64,000 nt of DNA from Variovorax paradoxus (GCF_022009635.1 NZ_CP091716.1:5105501-5169500); one strand, 5' to 3'; shown: positions 7,312 to 18,567, counted from the first letter of the stretch. Program-made: numbers and translations. Notes: generated by a model from the sequence alone, not told the origin.

Positions 7312-8433
7312 ATGGCTGACGACTCAGGCTCGCAAGGCTCCTACCTGCCTCAACTGCTGCGCCGAAGCACCGCGCTCGCGGCGGCCGGCTGCGCTTTCGT
7401 GGCCGGATGCGGCGCCGCCGGCGGTGGCGAAACACGCTACGACAACTCGCCCCAATTCCGCGACGGCGGCTTCCACAACATGGCCAACCCCGACCTGCCC
7501 CAACAGGCCAGCGCATGGCGCATCTGGTCCCGCTTCATCGTCGGCAGCAAAGTCGACAGCGTGCCCGTCGACGCGATTCCGGTGAGAGCACTCGAACGCA
7601 GCGCACTCGACGCCCTCGACACCAGCACCAACCACGTCGTGCGCCTCGGCCATTCTTCGCACCTTCTCAAGCTGCGCGGCAAATACTGGCTCATCGACCC
7701 CGTGTTCAGCGAACGCGTCTCGCCCGTGCAATGGGCCGGCCCGAAGCGCTTTCACCAGCCGCCGATCACGCTCGAGCAACTGCCGCCCATCGAAGGCGTC
7801 ATTCTTTCGCACGACCACTACGACCACCTCGACCTCGCGACCATCCAATACCTCTCGAAGGGCGTGCAGCGCTACTTCGTGCCGCTGGGCGTGCGCGCGC
7901 GGCTGGTGGTCATGGGCGTGCCCGCCGAGCGCGTGACCGAACTCGACTGGTGGCAGGAAAGCGAACACGACGGCGTGAAGATCACCGCCACGCCCGCGCA
8001 GCATTTCTCGGGCCGCACCCTCGGCGACCGCGACCGCACGCTCTGGGCCTCATGGGTGGTGCAAAGCGGCGACCAGCGCATCTTCTACAGCGGCGACTCG
8101 GGCTACTTCCCGGGCTTCAAGCAGATCGGCGAGCGCTTCGGCGGCTTCGACATCGCCCTGATGGAAAACGGCGCCTACGACGCCATGTGGCCCGCCGTGC
8201 ACATGACGCCGGAGCAAAGCGTGCAAGCCTTCGAAGACCTGCGCGGCAAGGTCTTCTTCTCGGTGCACAACAGCACCTTCGACCTGGCCTTCCACACCTG
8301 GCACGACCCGCTGGACCGCATCGCCGACCTCACGGCCGCGAAAAAGATCGAGCTGGCGACGCCGGTGATCGGGGAAGTGGTGACGGTGGGGCAGGCTCGG
8401 ACGAATACGCGGTGGTGGCAAGGGCTGCGGTAG
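7312..8433 (+). CDS. MBL-fold metallohydrolase, probable lipoprotein
   Basis: A 373-residue protein starting MADDSGSQGSYLPQLL. Residues 17-33 look like a signal with twin Arg and a lipobox VAGC, so Cys33 is probably lipidated. The metallo-beta-lactamase motif SHDHYDHLD gives His167, His169, Asp171 and His172 as metal ligands; later ligands appear in TPAQHFSG, YSGDSGYF and SVHNSTF. The order and spacing resemble UlaG/NAPE-phospholipase-D-like hydrolases (COG2220), which cut phosphodiesters or lactones. An in-frame upstream extension to 7021 crosses the inverted repeat and is rejected. The gene stops 51 bases before the sce7726 gene; a functional link is not shown. Confidence 0.85.
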   Translation: MADDSGSQGSYLPQLLRRSTALAAAGCAFVAGCGAAGGGETRYDNSPQFRDGGFHNMANPDLPQQASAWRIWSRFIVGSKVDSVPVDAIPVRALERSALDALDTSTNHVVRLGHSSHLLKLRGKYWLIDPVFSERVSPVQWAGPKRFHQPPITLEQLPPIEGVILSHDHYDHLDLATIQYLSKGVQRYFVPLGVRARLVVMGVPAERVTELDWWQESEHDGVKITATPAQHFSGRTLGDRDRTLWASWVVQSGDQRIFYSGDSGYFPGFKQIGERFGGFDIALMENGAYDAMWPAVHMTPEQSVQAFEDLRGKVFFSVHNSTFDLAFHTWHDPLDRIADLTAAKKIELATPVIGEVVTVGQARTNTRWWQGLR

Positions 8434-8468
8434 CCGCAGTTCATGATCGGACGCTCATCACAATGGCC

Positions 8469-8474
8469 TATAGT
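8469..8474 (+). promoter_or_regulatory. Possible -10 box for sce7726 gene
   Basis: TATAGT ends 10 bases before the ATG at 8485. With no ribosome binding site visible, transcription from here would give a leaderless or nearly leaderless message. No good -35 was found. Confidence 0.3.
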
Positions 8475-8484
8475 TGGCGCCGCC

Positions 8485-9102
8485 ATGGCTGCCAACCCGA
8501 CACGTACACCACCACAGAAAACGCGAGATCGCGACGTGCGTGCGCTGGTACTGAAAACGGTCCTGGCGGACCACGCGAAAGATGCCAACGCGCGCATCGT
8601 CGAAGAACTGGGCCTGGAACACGGCTCCTGCCGTGTCGACATTGCCGTGGTCAATGGCTTTCTGCACGGCTTCGAACTGAAGAGCGACGCGGACAACCTT
8701 CTCCGGCTGCCGAGGCAGGTCGAGGCCTATTCACGCTCGATGGACAGAGCCACGCTCGTCGTCGGTGAGGAGCATCTGGCGACAGCAGAGGCAATGCTGC
8801 CGCTCTGGTGGGGCATCAAGGTTGTCCGCTCAAGCACCCGCGGCAGGCTCAAGCTGGAAACACATCGCCGATTGAGCAACAACCCCGCCCCCTCTCTCTT
8901 TCACATGGCGCATCTGATGTGGCGGATCGAGGTGGAAGAAGTGCTGCGCGCCGGTGGCGCCAACTCAAAGGAATTGAGCGTCAACCGCGCCGGCCTCTAT
9001 CGCCTTTTTGTCGACTCGATGCAACCGAGCGACGTTCGGCGAAGCATCAGGGAAGCGCTGAAGTCCCGTAGAAACTGGCGACATCCCGCACGGCCTTCGT
9101 GA
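8485..9102 (+). CDS. sce7726-family protein, PD-(D/E)XK nuclease-like
   Basis: A 205-residue protein matching the sce7726 family as I know it: an N-terminal helix (RDVRALVLKTVLADH), then VEELGLEHGSCRVDIAVVNG, GFELKSDADNLLRLPRQVEAYS, and LVVGEEHL ahead of a WWG turn. Asp52, Glu64 and Lys66 in VDIAVV...FELK have the spacing of a PD-(D/E)XK nuclease core, which I infer. An earlier in-frame ATG at 8443 is possible. The 3' end overlaps the convergent beta-family gene by 56 bases. In other genomes sce7726 genes sit beside sce7725-type partners that resemble beta proteins, so the two probably form one module. Function is not established; defence against foreign DNA is a hypothesis. Confidence 0.8.
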   Translation: MAANPTRTPPQKTRDRDVRALVLKTVLADHAKDANARIVEELGLEHGSCRVDIAVVNGFLHGFELKSDADNLLRLPRQVEAYSRSMDRATLVVGEEHLATAEAMLPLWWGIKVVRSSTRGRLKLETHRRLSNNPAPSLFHMAHLMWRIEVEEVLRAGGANSKELSVNRAGLYRLFVDSMQPSDVRRSIREALKSRRNWRHPARPS

Positions 9103-10144
9103 TGTGGTGATTCGTCGCGACGGACGGCCACGTGGACGCACCGCCTGTGCCCTCTGCACCCGTTGCGCAGTCATGGATGAAAGCGTCGCCCCATGAGTAC
9201 TGCGGCCCCATGAAGAATGGAGGGACGGCCCCGATGATGTTCTGGCACATCGTCTGGTACTGCGCTCTGCCGTAGCGCTTGACCTGCGCGCCTACGTAGA
9301 TGATCCATTCGTCATCCACCGTGTACTTGATCTTGGCATTGGGGTCGACCATTCGCGGATCGAGCTCTCCGGTGTTCTGGCTCGAAGTCCCGTAGTCCCC
9401 ATAGGTGGGCTTTCTCGCCGATCCGGAAAGCGTTTGAAGCAGTTGCTTGTACGCGAGCCATTCATACCGCGGGGCTCTGCCATACGGGCGGAATTGCGCC
9501 GCGCCAAGAACCACCGGGAATGTCGTGCCAACGACGCTGAGCGTTCGCCACGGCGCGGCGGACAGCGCCAGCAAGCACGCCGACCACATCGACACCTGCA
9601 TCGGGATGGACGTGGCGATTGACGATTCGAGATCGATCACCAGATCGATGAATTGCAGCGGAATACCGAGTGCGGCAATCAATGCGCCCAGCGACGGCTC
9701 GAGCGTGGGGCCGAAATCATCAGCTTCCAGACGAATACAAATGCCTCTTTGCATCCGGCCAGCAACGGCTGAAACTGCTGCAAAATAAGCCGGATGCCGT
9801 TGAAGGCCGATCACCGGTATGGCCGAGCAACCAGCCTGCTCGGTTTGCCAGAAGACATGCTCGATGTGGTGGCGCCCGTCTGAAAGCAGGCTGGCTCCGT
9901 CCAGATAGGGACTGTCGACAAAGCACGGGCGCCCGCCCCATTTGGAGAAAAGCTTGTCTCCAAATTTTGCCAAGTGCTCATCAAGTGACCGCATCGGCGC
10001 TTCGGTCTCGAAATTCCATCCCTCGGTTGGAATTTCAAGAAGAGGTGTCACCCAATTCTTGACCGACTCACTCAGCCGCATCAACGCTTGGTACTCCCCC
10101 ATGCGCCATTTAAGAACGGGAACGTAGTGATTGTGATCGAACAA
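9047..10144 (-). CDS. Beta family protein (T4 beta-like), partner of sce7726
   Basis: A 365-residue protein reading MFDHNHYVPVLKWRMGEYQA from a TTG start. AGGAGA (10150-10155) is ideally placed before that codon. The opening (YVPVLKWRMGEY) and the PLLEIP strand are the signature of the phage T4 beta-protein family, which I believe sce7725 also resembles. Residues about 95-220 alternate strands and helices with QVS and TTFP segments like a TIM-barrel-type repeat; the end carries YGRAQYQTMC and SWGDAFIHDCATG. The gene is visibly less GC-rich than its neighbours, suggesting transfer. Molecular activity of the family is unknown. Confidence 0.82.
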   Translation of the reverse strand: MFDHNHYVPVLKWRMGEYQALMRLSESVKNWVTPLLEIPTEGWNFETEAPMRSLDEHLAKFGDKLFSKWGGRPCFVDSPYLDGASLLSDGRHHIEHVFWQTEQAGCSAIPVIGLQRHPAYFAAVSAVAGRMQRGICIRLEADDFGPTLEPSLGALIAALGIPLQFIDLVIDLESSIATSIPMQVSMWSACLLALSAAPWRTLSVVGTTFPVVLGAAQFRPYGRAPRYEWLAYKQLLQTLSGSARKPTYGDYGTSSQNTGELDPRMVDPNAKIKYTVDDEWIIYVGAQVKRYGRAQYQTMCQNIIGAVPPFFMGPQYSWGDAFIHDCATGAEGTGGASTWPSVATNHHITKAVRDVASFYGTSALP

Positions 10145-10157
10145 TTCTCTCTCCTCT

Positions 10158-10177
10158 ATTCGCCAAAATTAGCGAAT
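10158..10177 (-). promoter_or_regulatory. Inverted repeat upstream of beta-family gene
   Basis: ATTCGC (10158-10163) and GCGAAT (10172-10177) are perfect complements separated by the AT-rich octamer CAAAATTA, just upstream of the ribosome binding site. It could be an operator in the promoter; TAATTT within it on the minus strand could be a -10. The rest of 10178-10311 shows nothing else. Confidence 0.35.
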
Positions 10178-10311
10178 TGATCCTAGAGAAGAATTGCTCT
10201 TGGAAAAAGAAACGAACTCCCGAGAAATGGAAAAACCCCGCTGTCAGCCAATTAGCTCACACAGAAATGCAGGTGCCATTTCAGGTAGGCAGCGAGCGAA
10301 CAACCGTTTGC

Positions 10312-10503
10312 TCAGTCGCCGCGTTCTTTGCGCTCCCGCGCCCTGCGCACCTGCCGGCTCTCGCCGGCCTGCGAAGCGATGCGGTCTTTCTCGCGTTTCT
10401 TGGCGGCCCGCTTCTCGCGCATGCGCTTGCCCAGCACATAGCTGCCGAGGCCGGTGACCACGGCGATGAAGATGCCGATGACGCTGACGTCGATGCCGCC
10501 CAT
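10312..10503 (-). CDS. Small single-span membrane protein coupled to parC
   Basis: A 63-residue protein, [20 protein letters not shown] opening, with one membrane helix (residues about 8-24) and a strongly basic cytoplasmic tail (REKRAAKKREKDR, QVRRARERKERGD). Its ATG overlaps the parC stop as TGATG, so translation is probably coupled. No family recognised. The charged tail could bind nucleic acid or membrane lipids; that is speculation. Confidence 0.65.
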   Translation of the reverse strand: MGGIDVSVIGIFIAVVTGLGSYVLGKRMREKRAAKKREKDRIASQAGESRQVRRARERKERGD

Positions 10504-12908
10504 CACTGCACCCGCACGATGCTCGACGGCTTGAAGCCGAGGTCGGCCGCCTTGCCCTTGCGCGCGCGGCTGCCGCGTGCGTTGTTGAGCGTGCGGATCT
10601 CCAGGGTCTCTTCGCGCTCCTTGGCGCCACGGCCAATGCCTTCGATCTTCACGCTGCGCGTGTAGGCGGCGGCACCGGCCAGGGTGTCCTTGGGCTCGAG
10701 GTCGATCAGCGTCAAGCCGCGGCCGCCCTTGGGCAGGCTCTTGAGTTCGGTGATGTCGAAGGTCAGGATGCGGCCGCCGGTCGAGGCGCAGGCCACGTGC
10801 GTGGCGGCCGGCATCGGCTCTGCGCCGCTCGCGCCGCCGACCAGCGATGGACGGCACAGCTGCTCGCCCTCGCCCACGTCGATGAAGGCCTTGCCGCCGC
10901 GCTGGCGCGACATCATGTTCTCGACGGTGGCGATGAAGCCGTAGCCGCCGGTGTTGGCCAAGAGCACGCTGGCGCCCACCGGACCTGCGAAGAAATGGGT
11001 GACGTGCGTGCCGGCATCCAGCTCGATGAGCGTGGTGACGGGCTGGCCATCGCCGCGCGCGCCGGGCAGCGACGCCACGGGCACGGTGTAGACGCGCACG
11101 CTCTTGTCCTTGGCGCTGCCGAACACGAGCAGCGTGTCGACGCTGCGGCATTCGAAGGCGCCGTACAGCGAGTCGCCGGACTTGAAGCTGTATTCGGGAG
11201 CCGAAGCGCCGTTGCCGCCGTTCGCCGCGGCCGCCTTCTCGCTGGCCCAGCCCTTCTGCGCGCGGACCCAGCCCTTCTGCGACACGATGACGGTGACGGG
11301 CTCGTCGACCACCTTCACTTCGGCCACGGCGCGCTTCTCGGCCTGAATGAGCGTGCGGCGCGGGTCTTCGAAGGTCTTGGCGTCGGCCTCGATTTCCTTC
11401 ACCAGCAGCCGGCGCAGCGCGGCGGGGCTGCCGAGGATGTCTTCGAGCTTCTTCTGCTCGTCGCGCAGGCCCGACAGCTCCTGTTCGATCTTGATGGCTT
11501 CGAGCCGCGCGAGCTGGCGCAGCCGAATTTCAAGGATGTCTTCAGCCTGGCGATCGCTGAGATTGAAGCGCGCGATGAGCGCAGCCTTCGGATCTTCCGC
11601 CGCGCGGATGATCGCGATCACCTCGTCGATGTTCAGCAGCACCAGCTGCCGGCCTTCGAGGATGTGGATGCGGTCCAGCACCTTGTTGAGCCGATGGCGC
11701 GAGCGCTTCTCGACGGTGACTTCGCGGAACGCGATCCACTCGTTGAGCATCTGGCGCAGCGACTTCTGCGTGGGCTTGCCGTCGATGCCGACCATCGTGA
11801 GGTTGATCGGCGACGAAGTCTCGAGCGAGGTCTGCGCGAGCAGCGTGGTGATGAACTCGTCCTGGCTGATGCGCGAGGTCTTGGGTTCGAACACCAGGCG
11901 CACGGCGGCGTCCTTGCTGGACTCGTCGCGCACCACGTCGAGCACCGACAGCATCGCGGCCTTCAGCTGGGTCTGGTCGGCGCTCAGCGCCTTCTTGCCG
12001 GCCTTGACCTTGGGGTTGGTGATTTCCTCGATTTCCTCGAGCACCTTCTGCGTGCTGACGCCCGGCGGCAGTTCATTGACCACCAACTGCCACTGGCCGC
12101 GCGCCAATTCTTCGATCTTCCAGCGCGCGCGCACCTTGAGCGAGCCGCGGCCGGTGCGGTAGGCATCGGCGATGTCGCTCGCGTTGCTGATGATCTGCGC
12201 GCCGCCCGGGTAGTCGGGGCCGGGCACGATGGCGAAGAGTTCTTCTTCGCTGAGCTTGCCGTTCGACTTGATCAGCGCCACGCAGGCATCGGCGATCTCG
12301 CGCAGGTTGTGGCTCGGGATTTCGGTGGCCAGGCCGACCGCGATGCCGCTGGCGCCATTGAGCAGCGTGAACGGCAGCCGCGCGGGCAAGAGGCGCGGCT
12401 CTTCGGTGCTGCCGTCGTAGTTGGGAATGAAGTCGACCGTGCCTTCGTCGATCTCGTCGAGCAACAGGCTGGTGATGCGCGCCAGGCGTGCCTCGGTGTA
12501 GCGCATGGCGGCGGCACCGTCGCCGTCGCGGCTGCCGAAGTTGCCCTGGCCGTCGACCAGCGGATAGCGCTGCGAGAAGTCTTGCGCCATGCGCACCAGC
12601 GCGTCGTACGCGGCCTGGTCGCTGTGCGGGTGGAAGCGGCCGAGCACGTCGCCGACCACGCGCGCGCTCTTCACGGGCTTGGCGCCCACGGTGCCGTTGG
12701 TGCCGCCAAAGCCCAGGCCCATGCGCGACATCGAATACAGGATGCGGCGCTGCACCGGCTTCTGGCCGTCGGACACATCGGGCAGCGCGCGGCCCTTGAC
12801 CACGCTGAGCGCGTATTCGAGGTACGCGGTCTGCGCGTAGTCGGCAAGAGTGAGGGTGGTGTCGCCGTCGGTGGGACCCTGGAGATCGAGCGGTGGTTGG
12901 GAGTCCAT
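10503..12908 (-). CDS. parC: DNA topoisomerase IV subunit A
   Basis: An 801-residue ParC, slightly longer than the E. coli protein (752). The breakage-reunion domain is clear, with the catalytic Tyr137 in [11 protein letters not shown], followed by a coiled coil and a C-terminal beta-pinwheel region. Together with ParE (15522-17519) it decatenates daughter chromosomes. Absence of a GyrA-box (QRRGGKG) in the expected strict form and pairing with parE support ParC over GyrA. At the quinolone contact region the sequence is [11 protein letters not shown], so Ser96, Gln98 and Asp102 stand where E. coli ParC has Gly78, Ser80 and Glu84. The gene lies 66 bases after the kelch gene. Confidence 0.95.
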   Translation of the reverse strand: MDSQPPLDLQGPTDGDTTLTLADYAQTAYLEYALSVVKGRALPDVSDGQKPVQRRILYSMSRMGLGFGGTNGTVGAKPVKSARVVGDVLGRFHPHSDQAAYDALVRMAQDFSQRYPLVDGQGNFGSRDGDGAAAMRYTEARLARITSLLLDEIDEGTVDFIPNYDGSTEEPRLLPARLPFTLLNGASGIAVGLATEIPSHNLREIADACVALIKSNGKLSEEELFAIVPGPDYPGGAQIISNASDIADAYRTGRGSLKVRARWKIEELARGQWQLVVNELPPGVSTQKVLEEIEEITNPKVKAGKKALSADQTQLKAAMLSVLDVVRDESSKDAAVRLVFEPKTSRISQDEFITTLLAQTSLETSSPINLTMVGIDGKPTQKSLRQMLNEWIAFREVTVEKRSRHRLNKVLDRIHILEGRQLVLLNIDEVIAIIRAAEDPKAALIARFNLSDRQAEDILEIRLRQLARLEAIKIEQELSGLRDEQKKLEDILGSPAALRRLLVKEIEADAKTFEDPRRTLIQAEKRAVAEVKVVDEPVTVIVSQKGWVRAQKGWASEKAAAANGGNGASAPEYSFKSGDSLYGAFECRSVDTLLVFGSAKDKSVRVYTVPVASLPGARGDGQPVTTLIELDAGTHVTHFFAGPVGASVLLANTGGYGFIATVENMMSRQRGGKAFIDVGEGEQLCRPSLVGGASGAEPMPAATHVACASTGGRILTFDITELKSLPKGGRGLTLIDLEPKDTLAGAAAYTRSVKIEGIGRGAKEREETLEIRTLNNARGSRARKGKAADLGFKPSSIVRVQ

Positions 12909-12974
12909 GAAGAAGAGAAAAAGAAAAACGGTTGCGGGCTGCGTGCGTGCTTGCTTGGTTGCTTTGTTGCGCGC

Positions 12975-14096
12975 TCAGCCCAGTGTGAATGCCTCGTGCA
13001 CGGCGGACTGCACGGCGCCGCCGAGCACCGCGCCGCCGCCGGCGACGTAGATCCAGTCGCCGATGACGGCGGCGCCCACGGCGTGGCGCGGCGTGGTCAT
13101 CGGCGCATGGCGTTGCCAGGTGTCGTCCACGGGATCGTAGCTTTCCATCTGGCCGAACACCTTGGCCTGGCGCGGCACGCCGCCCACCAGCACGCCGCCC
13201 TCCCCGCCCATGGCGAAGAAACGGCCCCGGTACACCACGAAGCCGTGGCCCGAACGCGCGGTGGGCATCGGCGAGCGTAGCTCCCAGGTGTCGCGCGCGG
13301 GCAGGTAGACGTGGTGCAGGTCGGTGTTGTATTCGAAGGTGTTGAAGCGCCCGCCGACCACATGGATGCGGCCGTTATGCGCCACGCAGCCGACGTGGTC
13401 GCGCGCGCCGGGCAGCGGCTTGGCAATGGACCAGCGGTCGGCCTTGGGGTCGTAGACCTCGTGCCAGCTCACGCTCGCGCGTTCCGCCGCGGGCTCCGAC
13501 GCACCGCCGATCAGGTGCAGCGCGCCGTCGAGCATCACGGCCGCGGCGGCGCCGCGCGGACGCGGCAGCGGCGCGATGGCGCTCCAGCGGTTGGCCGCGA
13601 TGTCGTAGACATAGGCGTTGGTGTCGGAGCGGCGGTTCTGCTCGACGAAGCCGCCGAGCGCATAGACCCGGCCGCCTTCAGCCGTTACCGCCACGTGGTT
13701 GGCGCCGCGCGGCAGGGGCGCGCCGTCGAGCCAGCGGTCGGCCTTGGGGTCGTAGATGTGGTGGTAGTCGCGGTTGACCTTGCCTTCGCCATAGCCACCG
13801 ACCACATGCATGCGGCCCAGCGCGGCGGTGGCCCAGGCCATTTCGCTGCGCGGTATCGGCAGCGCCGCGCGCGGCTCCCAGCGCCCCTGTGGGCCGGCCG
13901 GCGCCGGGCTGTCGGTGACGCGCTGCGACTCCTGATCCGGCGTCATGTGGTGCGGCACGCCGCCCTGCAGCCGCGCATAGGGCTCGGTCGACGAAGGCAC
14001 CACGGGCAGCGTGTCGTGCGTGGCCGCATGCTGCGCGCGCGCCGCGCCGGCCATCGCGCAGGCAACGGTCGCGAGAACGAAGTTTCGGCGGTGCAT
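12975..14096 (-). CDS. Exported kelch-repeat protein
   Basis: A 373-residue protein starting MHRRNFVLATVACAMAGAA, a signal peptide with twin Arg that could use either Tat or Sec. After it come about six kelch units, seen as repeated GG pairs followed by Y and W (HVVGGYGEG, YALGGFVEQN, HLIGGASEP, HVVGGRFNT, FAMGGEGGV, YVAGGGAVL), predicting a six-bladed beta-propeller. Its ribosome site GGGGGA overlaps the stop of the lytic transglycosylase gene, so the two are coupled. Role unknown; the neighbour suggests a periplasmic or envelope function. A longer in-frame reading through the transglycosylase gene in another frame was rejected. Confidence 0.85.
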   Translation of the reverse strand: MHRRNFVLATVACAMAGAARAQHAATHDTLPVVPSSTEPYARLQGGVPHHMTPDQESQRVTDSPAPAGPQGRWEPRAALPIPRSEMAWATAALGRMHVVGGYGEGKVNRDYHHIYDPKADRWLDGAPLPRGANHVAVTAEGGRVYALGGFVEQNRRSDTNAYVYDIAANRWSAIAPLPRPRGAAAAVMLDGALHLIGGASEPAAERASVSWHEVYDPKADRWSIAKPLPGARDHVGCVAHNGRIHVVGGRFNTFEYNTDLHHVYLPARDTWELRSPMPTARSGHGFVVYRGRFFAMGGEGGVLVGGVPRQAKVFGQMESYDPVDDTWQRHAPMTTPRHAVGAAVIGDWIYVAGGGAVLGGAVQSAVHEAFTLG

Positions 14097-14110
14097 CGTG
14101 GTCTCCCCCA

Positions 14111-15013
14111 TCAGGACAGCGGCGTGCCCGGCGCATCGGCCGCGCCCGTGGGCGTGGCTGGCGGCTCGGGAATGTCGGGCATGGTCGGCATGTTGCGCGG
14201 CGCGTCCGACGGCATGTTGCCGCGGTTGATCGCGCCGCCTTGCGGCACGGTCAGCTCCATGCGGATGCGCCCCGGCGTCCTGCCGCCGCGCACGCTGCCC
14301 GCACCGCCTGTTGCGACGGAGGGCTTCAGGTACGCATAGAGCTGCAGCACGGTCTGCACGTAGTTCTGCGTTTCCTTGTAGTTCGGGATCTTGTTGCCCG
14401 CACGCTGCACCGCGCCCTCGCCCGCGTTGTAGGCGGCGAGGGCCAGCTCGATCTGGCCCGGGAACATGGCGATCAGGTCGCGAAGGTAGCGCGAGCCCGC
14501 GGCTATGTTGATGCGCGGGTCGAACAGTTTCTTCTCGATGGTGGTGCGCTTGTCCGCCGACACGCCGTAGCGCTGCGCGGTGGCGGGCATCAGCTGCATC
14601 AGGCCCATCGCGCCCTTGGGCGAGACGGCCTGCGCGTCGAAGCCCGACTCGGTGGCGACCAGCGCCTGCAGCAGTTCGTAGTCGATGGCGTGCTTGCTCG
14701 ACGCATCGCGCAGCGCGGCCTTGGCGGTCTTGTAGCCGGGCGAGGCCTCGAACATGGCCAGCAGGCTTTGCGAGGCGGCCGGCACCTTGCCGTCGATGCC
14801 GCGCGCACCGCGCCCGAGCGGGGAAATGCCGTTGGCGGTGTCGAAGCTCTGGCCGCCGCGAAAGAAGATCTGGTAGCGCTCGTCGATTTTTTCGGAGGCG
14901 AAGTGCGCGACGCCCTTGCTGTCGATGTAGCCGTAGATGTCGGCCGCGTGCGCGCCCTGCTGCGACAGCACCAGGGCTGCACAAAGCATGAAGGGGCGGA
15001 ACCAGTATTTCAT
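14111..15013 (-). CDS. Lytic transglycosylase with N-terminal DUF4124-like segment
   Basis: A 300-residue exported enzyme: signal peptide 1-23, a short DUF4124-like strand region (ADIYGYIDSKGVAHF), then an SLT domain at about 105-240. Glu122 in VATESGFD is the catalytic acid, followed by AVSPKGAMGLMQLMPATA and YNAGEGAV, the family hallmarks. The last 60 residues are Pro- and Gly-rich. It cleaves peptidoglycan to anhydromuramyl products in the periplasm. It sits between parE and parC, 19 bases after a small membrane protein gene. Confidence 0.92.
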   Translation of the reverse strand: MKYWFRPFMLCAALVLSQQGAHAADIYGYIDSKGVAHFASEKIDERYQIFFRGGQSFDTANGISPLGRGARGIDGKVPAASQSLLAMFEASPGYKTAKAALRDASSKHAIDYELLQALVATESGFDAQAVSPKGAMGLMQLMPATAQRYGVSADKRTTIEKKLFDPRINIAAGSRYLRDLIAMFPGQIELALAAYNAGEGAVQRAGNKIPNYKETQNYVQTVLQLYAYLKPSVATGGAGSVRGGRTPGRIRMELTVPQGGAINRGNMPSDAPRNMPTMPDIPEPPATPTGAADAPGTPLS

Positions 15014-15032
15014 CGCGATGCGGTCCTGGTCT

Positions 15033-15491
15033 TTACAGCCGCCAGCCGTAGCGCTTGCGGCGCTCGGCGTGAACAGAAGCGTCGTCGCTCATGCCGCGCG
15101 CACGCCCGAAGCCCTTCAGGCCGGCCCAGATCAGCATGCCGCCAGCAAACAGGGCAAAGAGAACGACTGGCAACTGCGCGGGCTGGATGCCGTCGACGAG
15201 CATCGACGCGGCAATCAGGAAGGAAATGAACGCGCCCGTCCAGCAGACGAGCCGGCGCATCCAGAACCAACCGGTGGCGACGGCCCGCTCGGCCCGGCTG
15301 GGTTTGGCGCTGCGGCTCGCCGCGTCGTCCCACCAGCCCGACCAGAGGAACACGAACACGAAGAACAGGAACATGCCGGCAAAGAACAGGTCCGGCGGCG
15401 CGATGGCCGGATGGGCGCGCGCCAGCATGGCAATTGCGCCCACGACGCAAGCCCCTGCCAGCGAACCACAAATGATCTTGTGACTGTCCAT
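15033..15491 (-). CDS. Multi-pass inner membrane protein of unknown function
   Basis: A 152-residue protein starting MDSHKIICGSLAGAC with about four hydrophobic segments (residues near 8-24, 36-53, 84-103 and 110-128) and a basic C-terminus (HAERRKRYGWRL). A strand of FFVFVFLWSGWWDD is distinctive. No known domain. It sits 30 bases after parE and 19 bases before the transglycosylase start, so it is in that operon. Confidence 0.75.
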   Translation of the reverse strand: MDSHKIICGSLAGACVVGAIAMLARAHPAIAPPDLFFAGMFLFFVFVFLWSGWWDDAASRSAKPSRAERAVATGWFWMRRLVCWTGAFISFLIAASMLVDGIQPAQLPVVLFALFAGGMLIWAGLKGFGRARGMSDDASVHAERRKRYGWRL

Positions 15492-15521
15492 GCCCTGTCT
15501 TGAGGAATATTCCGGTCGGAA

Positions 15522-17519
<1,998 letters not shown>

Positions 17520-17527
17520 GGGGGCGG

Positions 17528-17533
17528 ATTGTA
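17528..17533 (-). promoter_or_regulatory. Possible -10 box for parE
   Basis: TACAAT on the minus strand, 8 bases upstream of the ATG of parE. No matching -35 could be named with confidence, so this is weak support for a promoter in the 60-base gap after the LysR gene. Confidence 0.25.
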
Positions 17534-17579
17534 GTCAGTGGTCTGGAAATAACTGGATACCCATACAGGAAACGTCCTG

Positions 17580-18467
17580 CTAGGGCTGGAACATGCGAGC
17601 CCCCAGGAAGTCGATGAAGGCCCGCAGCTTGGGCGACGGGCGCCCCGACGGCCACAGCACGCCGACCCCGATGGCGTGGGGGCGCACATGGTCTGCCAGC
17701 ACGCTGCGCAGTTGCCCGGCGGCCAGCGCGTCGCGCACGCAGAAGTCCGGCAGCAAGGCGATGCCGCGCCCGCGCAGCGCGAAGCACAGGCGGGTTTCCA
17801 TGTTGTTGCAGATCATGGAGACCGGCGGCTTGGGTTCGGCGCCGTCGGGGCCGGGCACGAGCGGCCAGACCTCCACCTTGCCGGTGGCCGGGTAGCGGTA
17901 GTGCAGGCAGGCGTGCGCCGCCAGGTCCGCCGGCACCAGGGGCGTGCCGCAGCGCGCGAGGTAGTCGGGCGAGGCCACGAGCAACTGCGAGAACTGGCCC
18001 AGCCGGCGCACCGAGAGCCGCGAATCGGCCAGTTCGCCGGTGCGCAGCACGGCGTCGAAGCCTTCCTCGATGACCTCGACCAGCCGGTCGCTGAAATCGA
18101 GGTCGAGCTCCACATCCGGGTAGTCGCGCATGAAGTCGGCCAGGAGCGGCAGCACCAGCGAGCTGACCAGCGGCAGGCTCACGCGCAGCTTGCCGCGCGG
18201 CGAGCCGGCCGAATGCGACAGCTCCTGCTCGGCGGCCTCGATCTCGGCCAGCACGCGGCGGCTGCGCGCCAGGAACAGCGCGCCCTCGGCGGTGAGCGTG
18301 ATGCTGCGGGTGCTGCGGTGGAACAGCCGCACGCCCAGGCGCTCCTCGAGCCGGGCCACGCGCTTGCCGACGGCCGAGGCGGAAACGCCGAGCGCGCGGC
18401 CGGCGGTGACGAAGCTGCGGGTTTCGGCGACCTGGATGAAGACGGTGAAGCCGCTGAAGCTGTCCAT
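17580..18467 (-). CDS. LysR-family regulator, divergent from an MFS exporter
   Basis: A 295-residue protein starting MDSFSGFTVFIQVAETRSF, with GGAG five bases upstream of that ATG region. The N-terminal winged helix (SFVTAGRALGVSASAVGKRVARLEERLGV) and the effector domain from about residue 90 are typical. It is transcribed away from the MFS gene at 18568, which it probably controls; paired inverted repeats lie between. An extended ATG at 18578 would run into the divergent gene and was rejected. Confidence 0.9.
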   Translation of the reverse strand: MDSFSGFTVFIQVAETRSFVTAGRALGVSASAVGKRVARLEERLGVRLFHRSTRSITLTAEGALFLARSRRVLAEIEAAEQELSHSAGSPRGKLRVSLPLVSSLVLPLLADFMRDYPDVELDLDFSDRLVEVIEEGFDAVLRTGELADSRLSVRRLGQFSQLLVASPDYLARCGTPLVPADLAAHACLHYRYPATGKVEVWPLVPGPDGAEPKPPVSMICNNMETRLCFALRGRGIALLPDFCVRDALAAGQLRSVLADHVRPHAIGVGVLWPSGRPSPKLRAFIDFLGARMFQP

Positions 18468-18492
18468 GAAAAGGCTCCAAAAGACTCGATTA

Positions 18493-18519
18493 CGGACTTT
18501 CATGTCCGCATTGAGCGGA
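18493..18519. promoter_or_regulatory. Two inverted repeats in LysR/MFS intergenic region
   Basis: CGGAC-TTTCAT-GTCCG (18493-18508) and TCCGC-ATTGA-GCGGA (18505-18519) overlap in the 100-base divergent region. Paired dyads of this size are what LysR proteins usually bind for autoregulation and activation. Confidence 0.45.
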
Positions 18520-18567
18520 ACTGTATCCCCCTTTTTCCGCAGTCGGCTTCTTCCTATCGTTGGCCGC

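Noticed and set aside
10797..13280. 827-codon open frame opposite parC
   Set aside because: Low-complexity Arg/His/Val-rich shadow produced by high GC at third codon positions; parC on the other strand has full family motifs.
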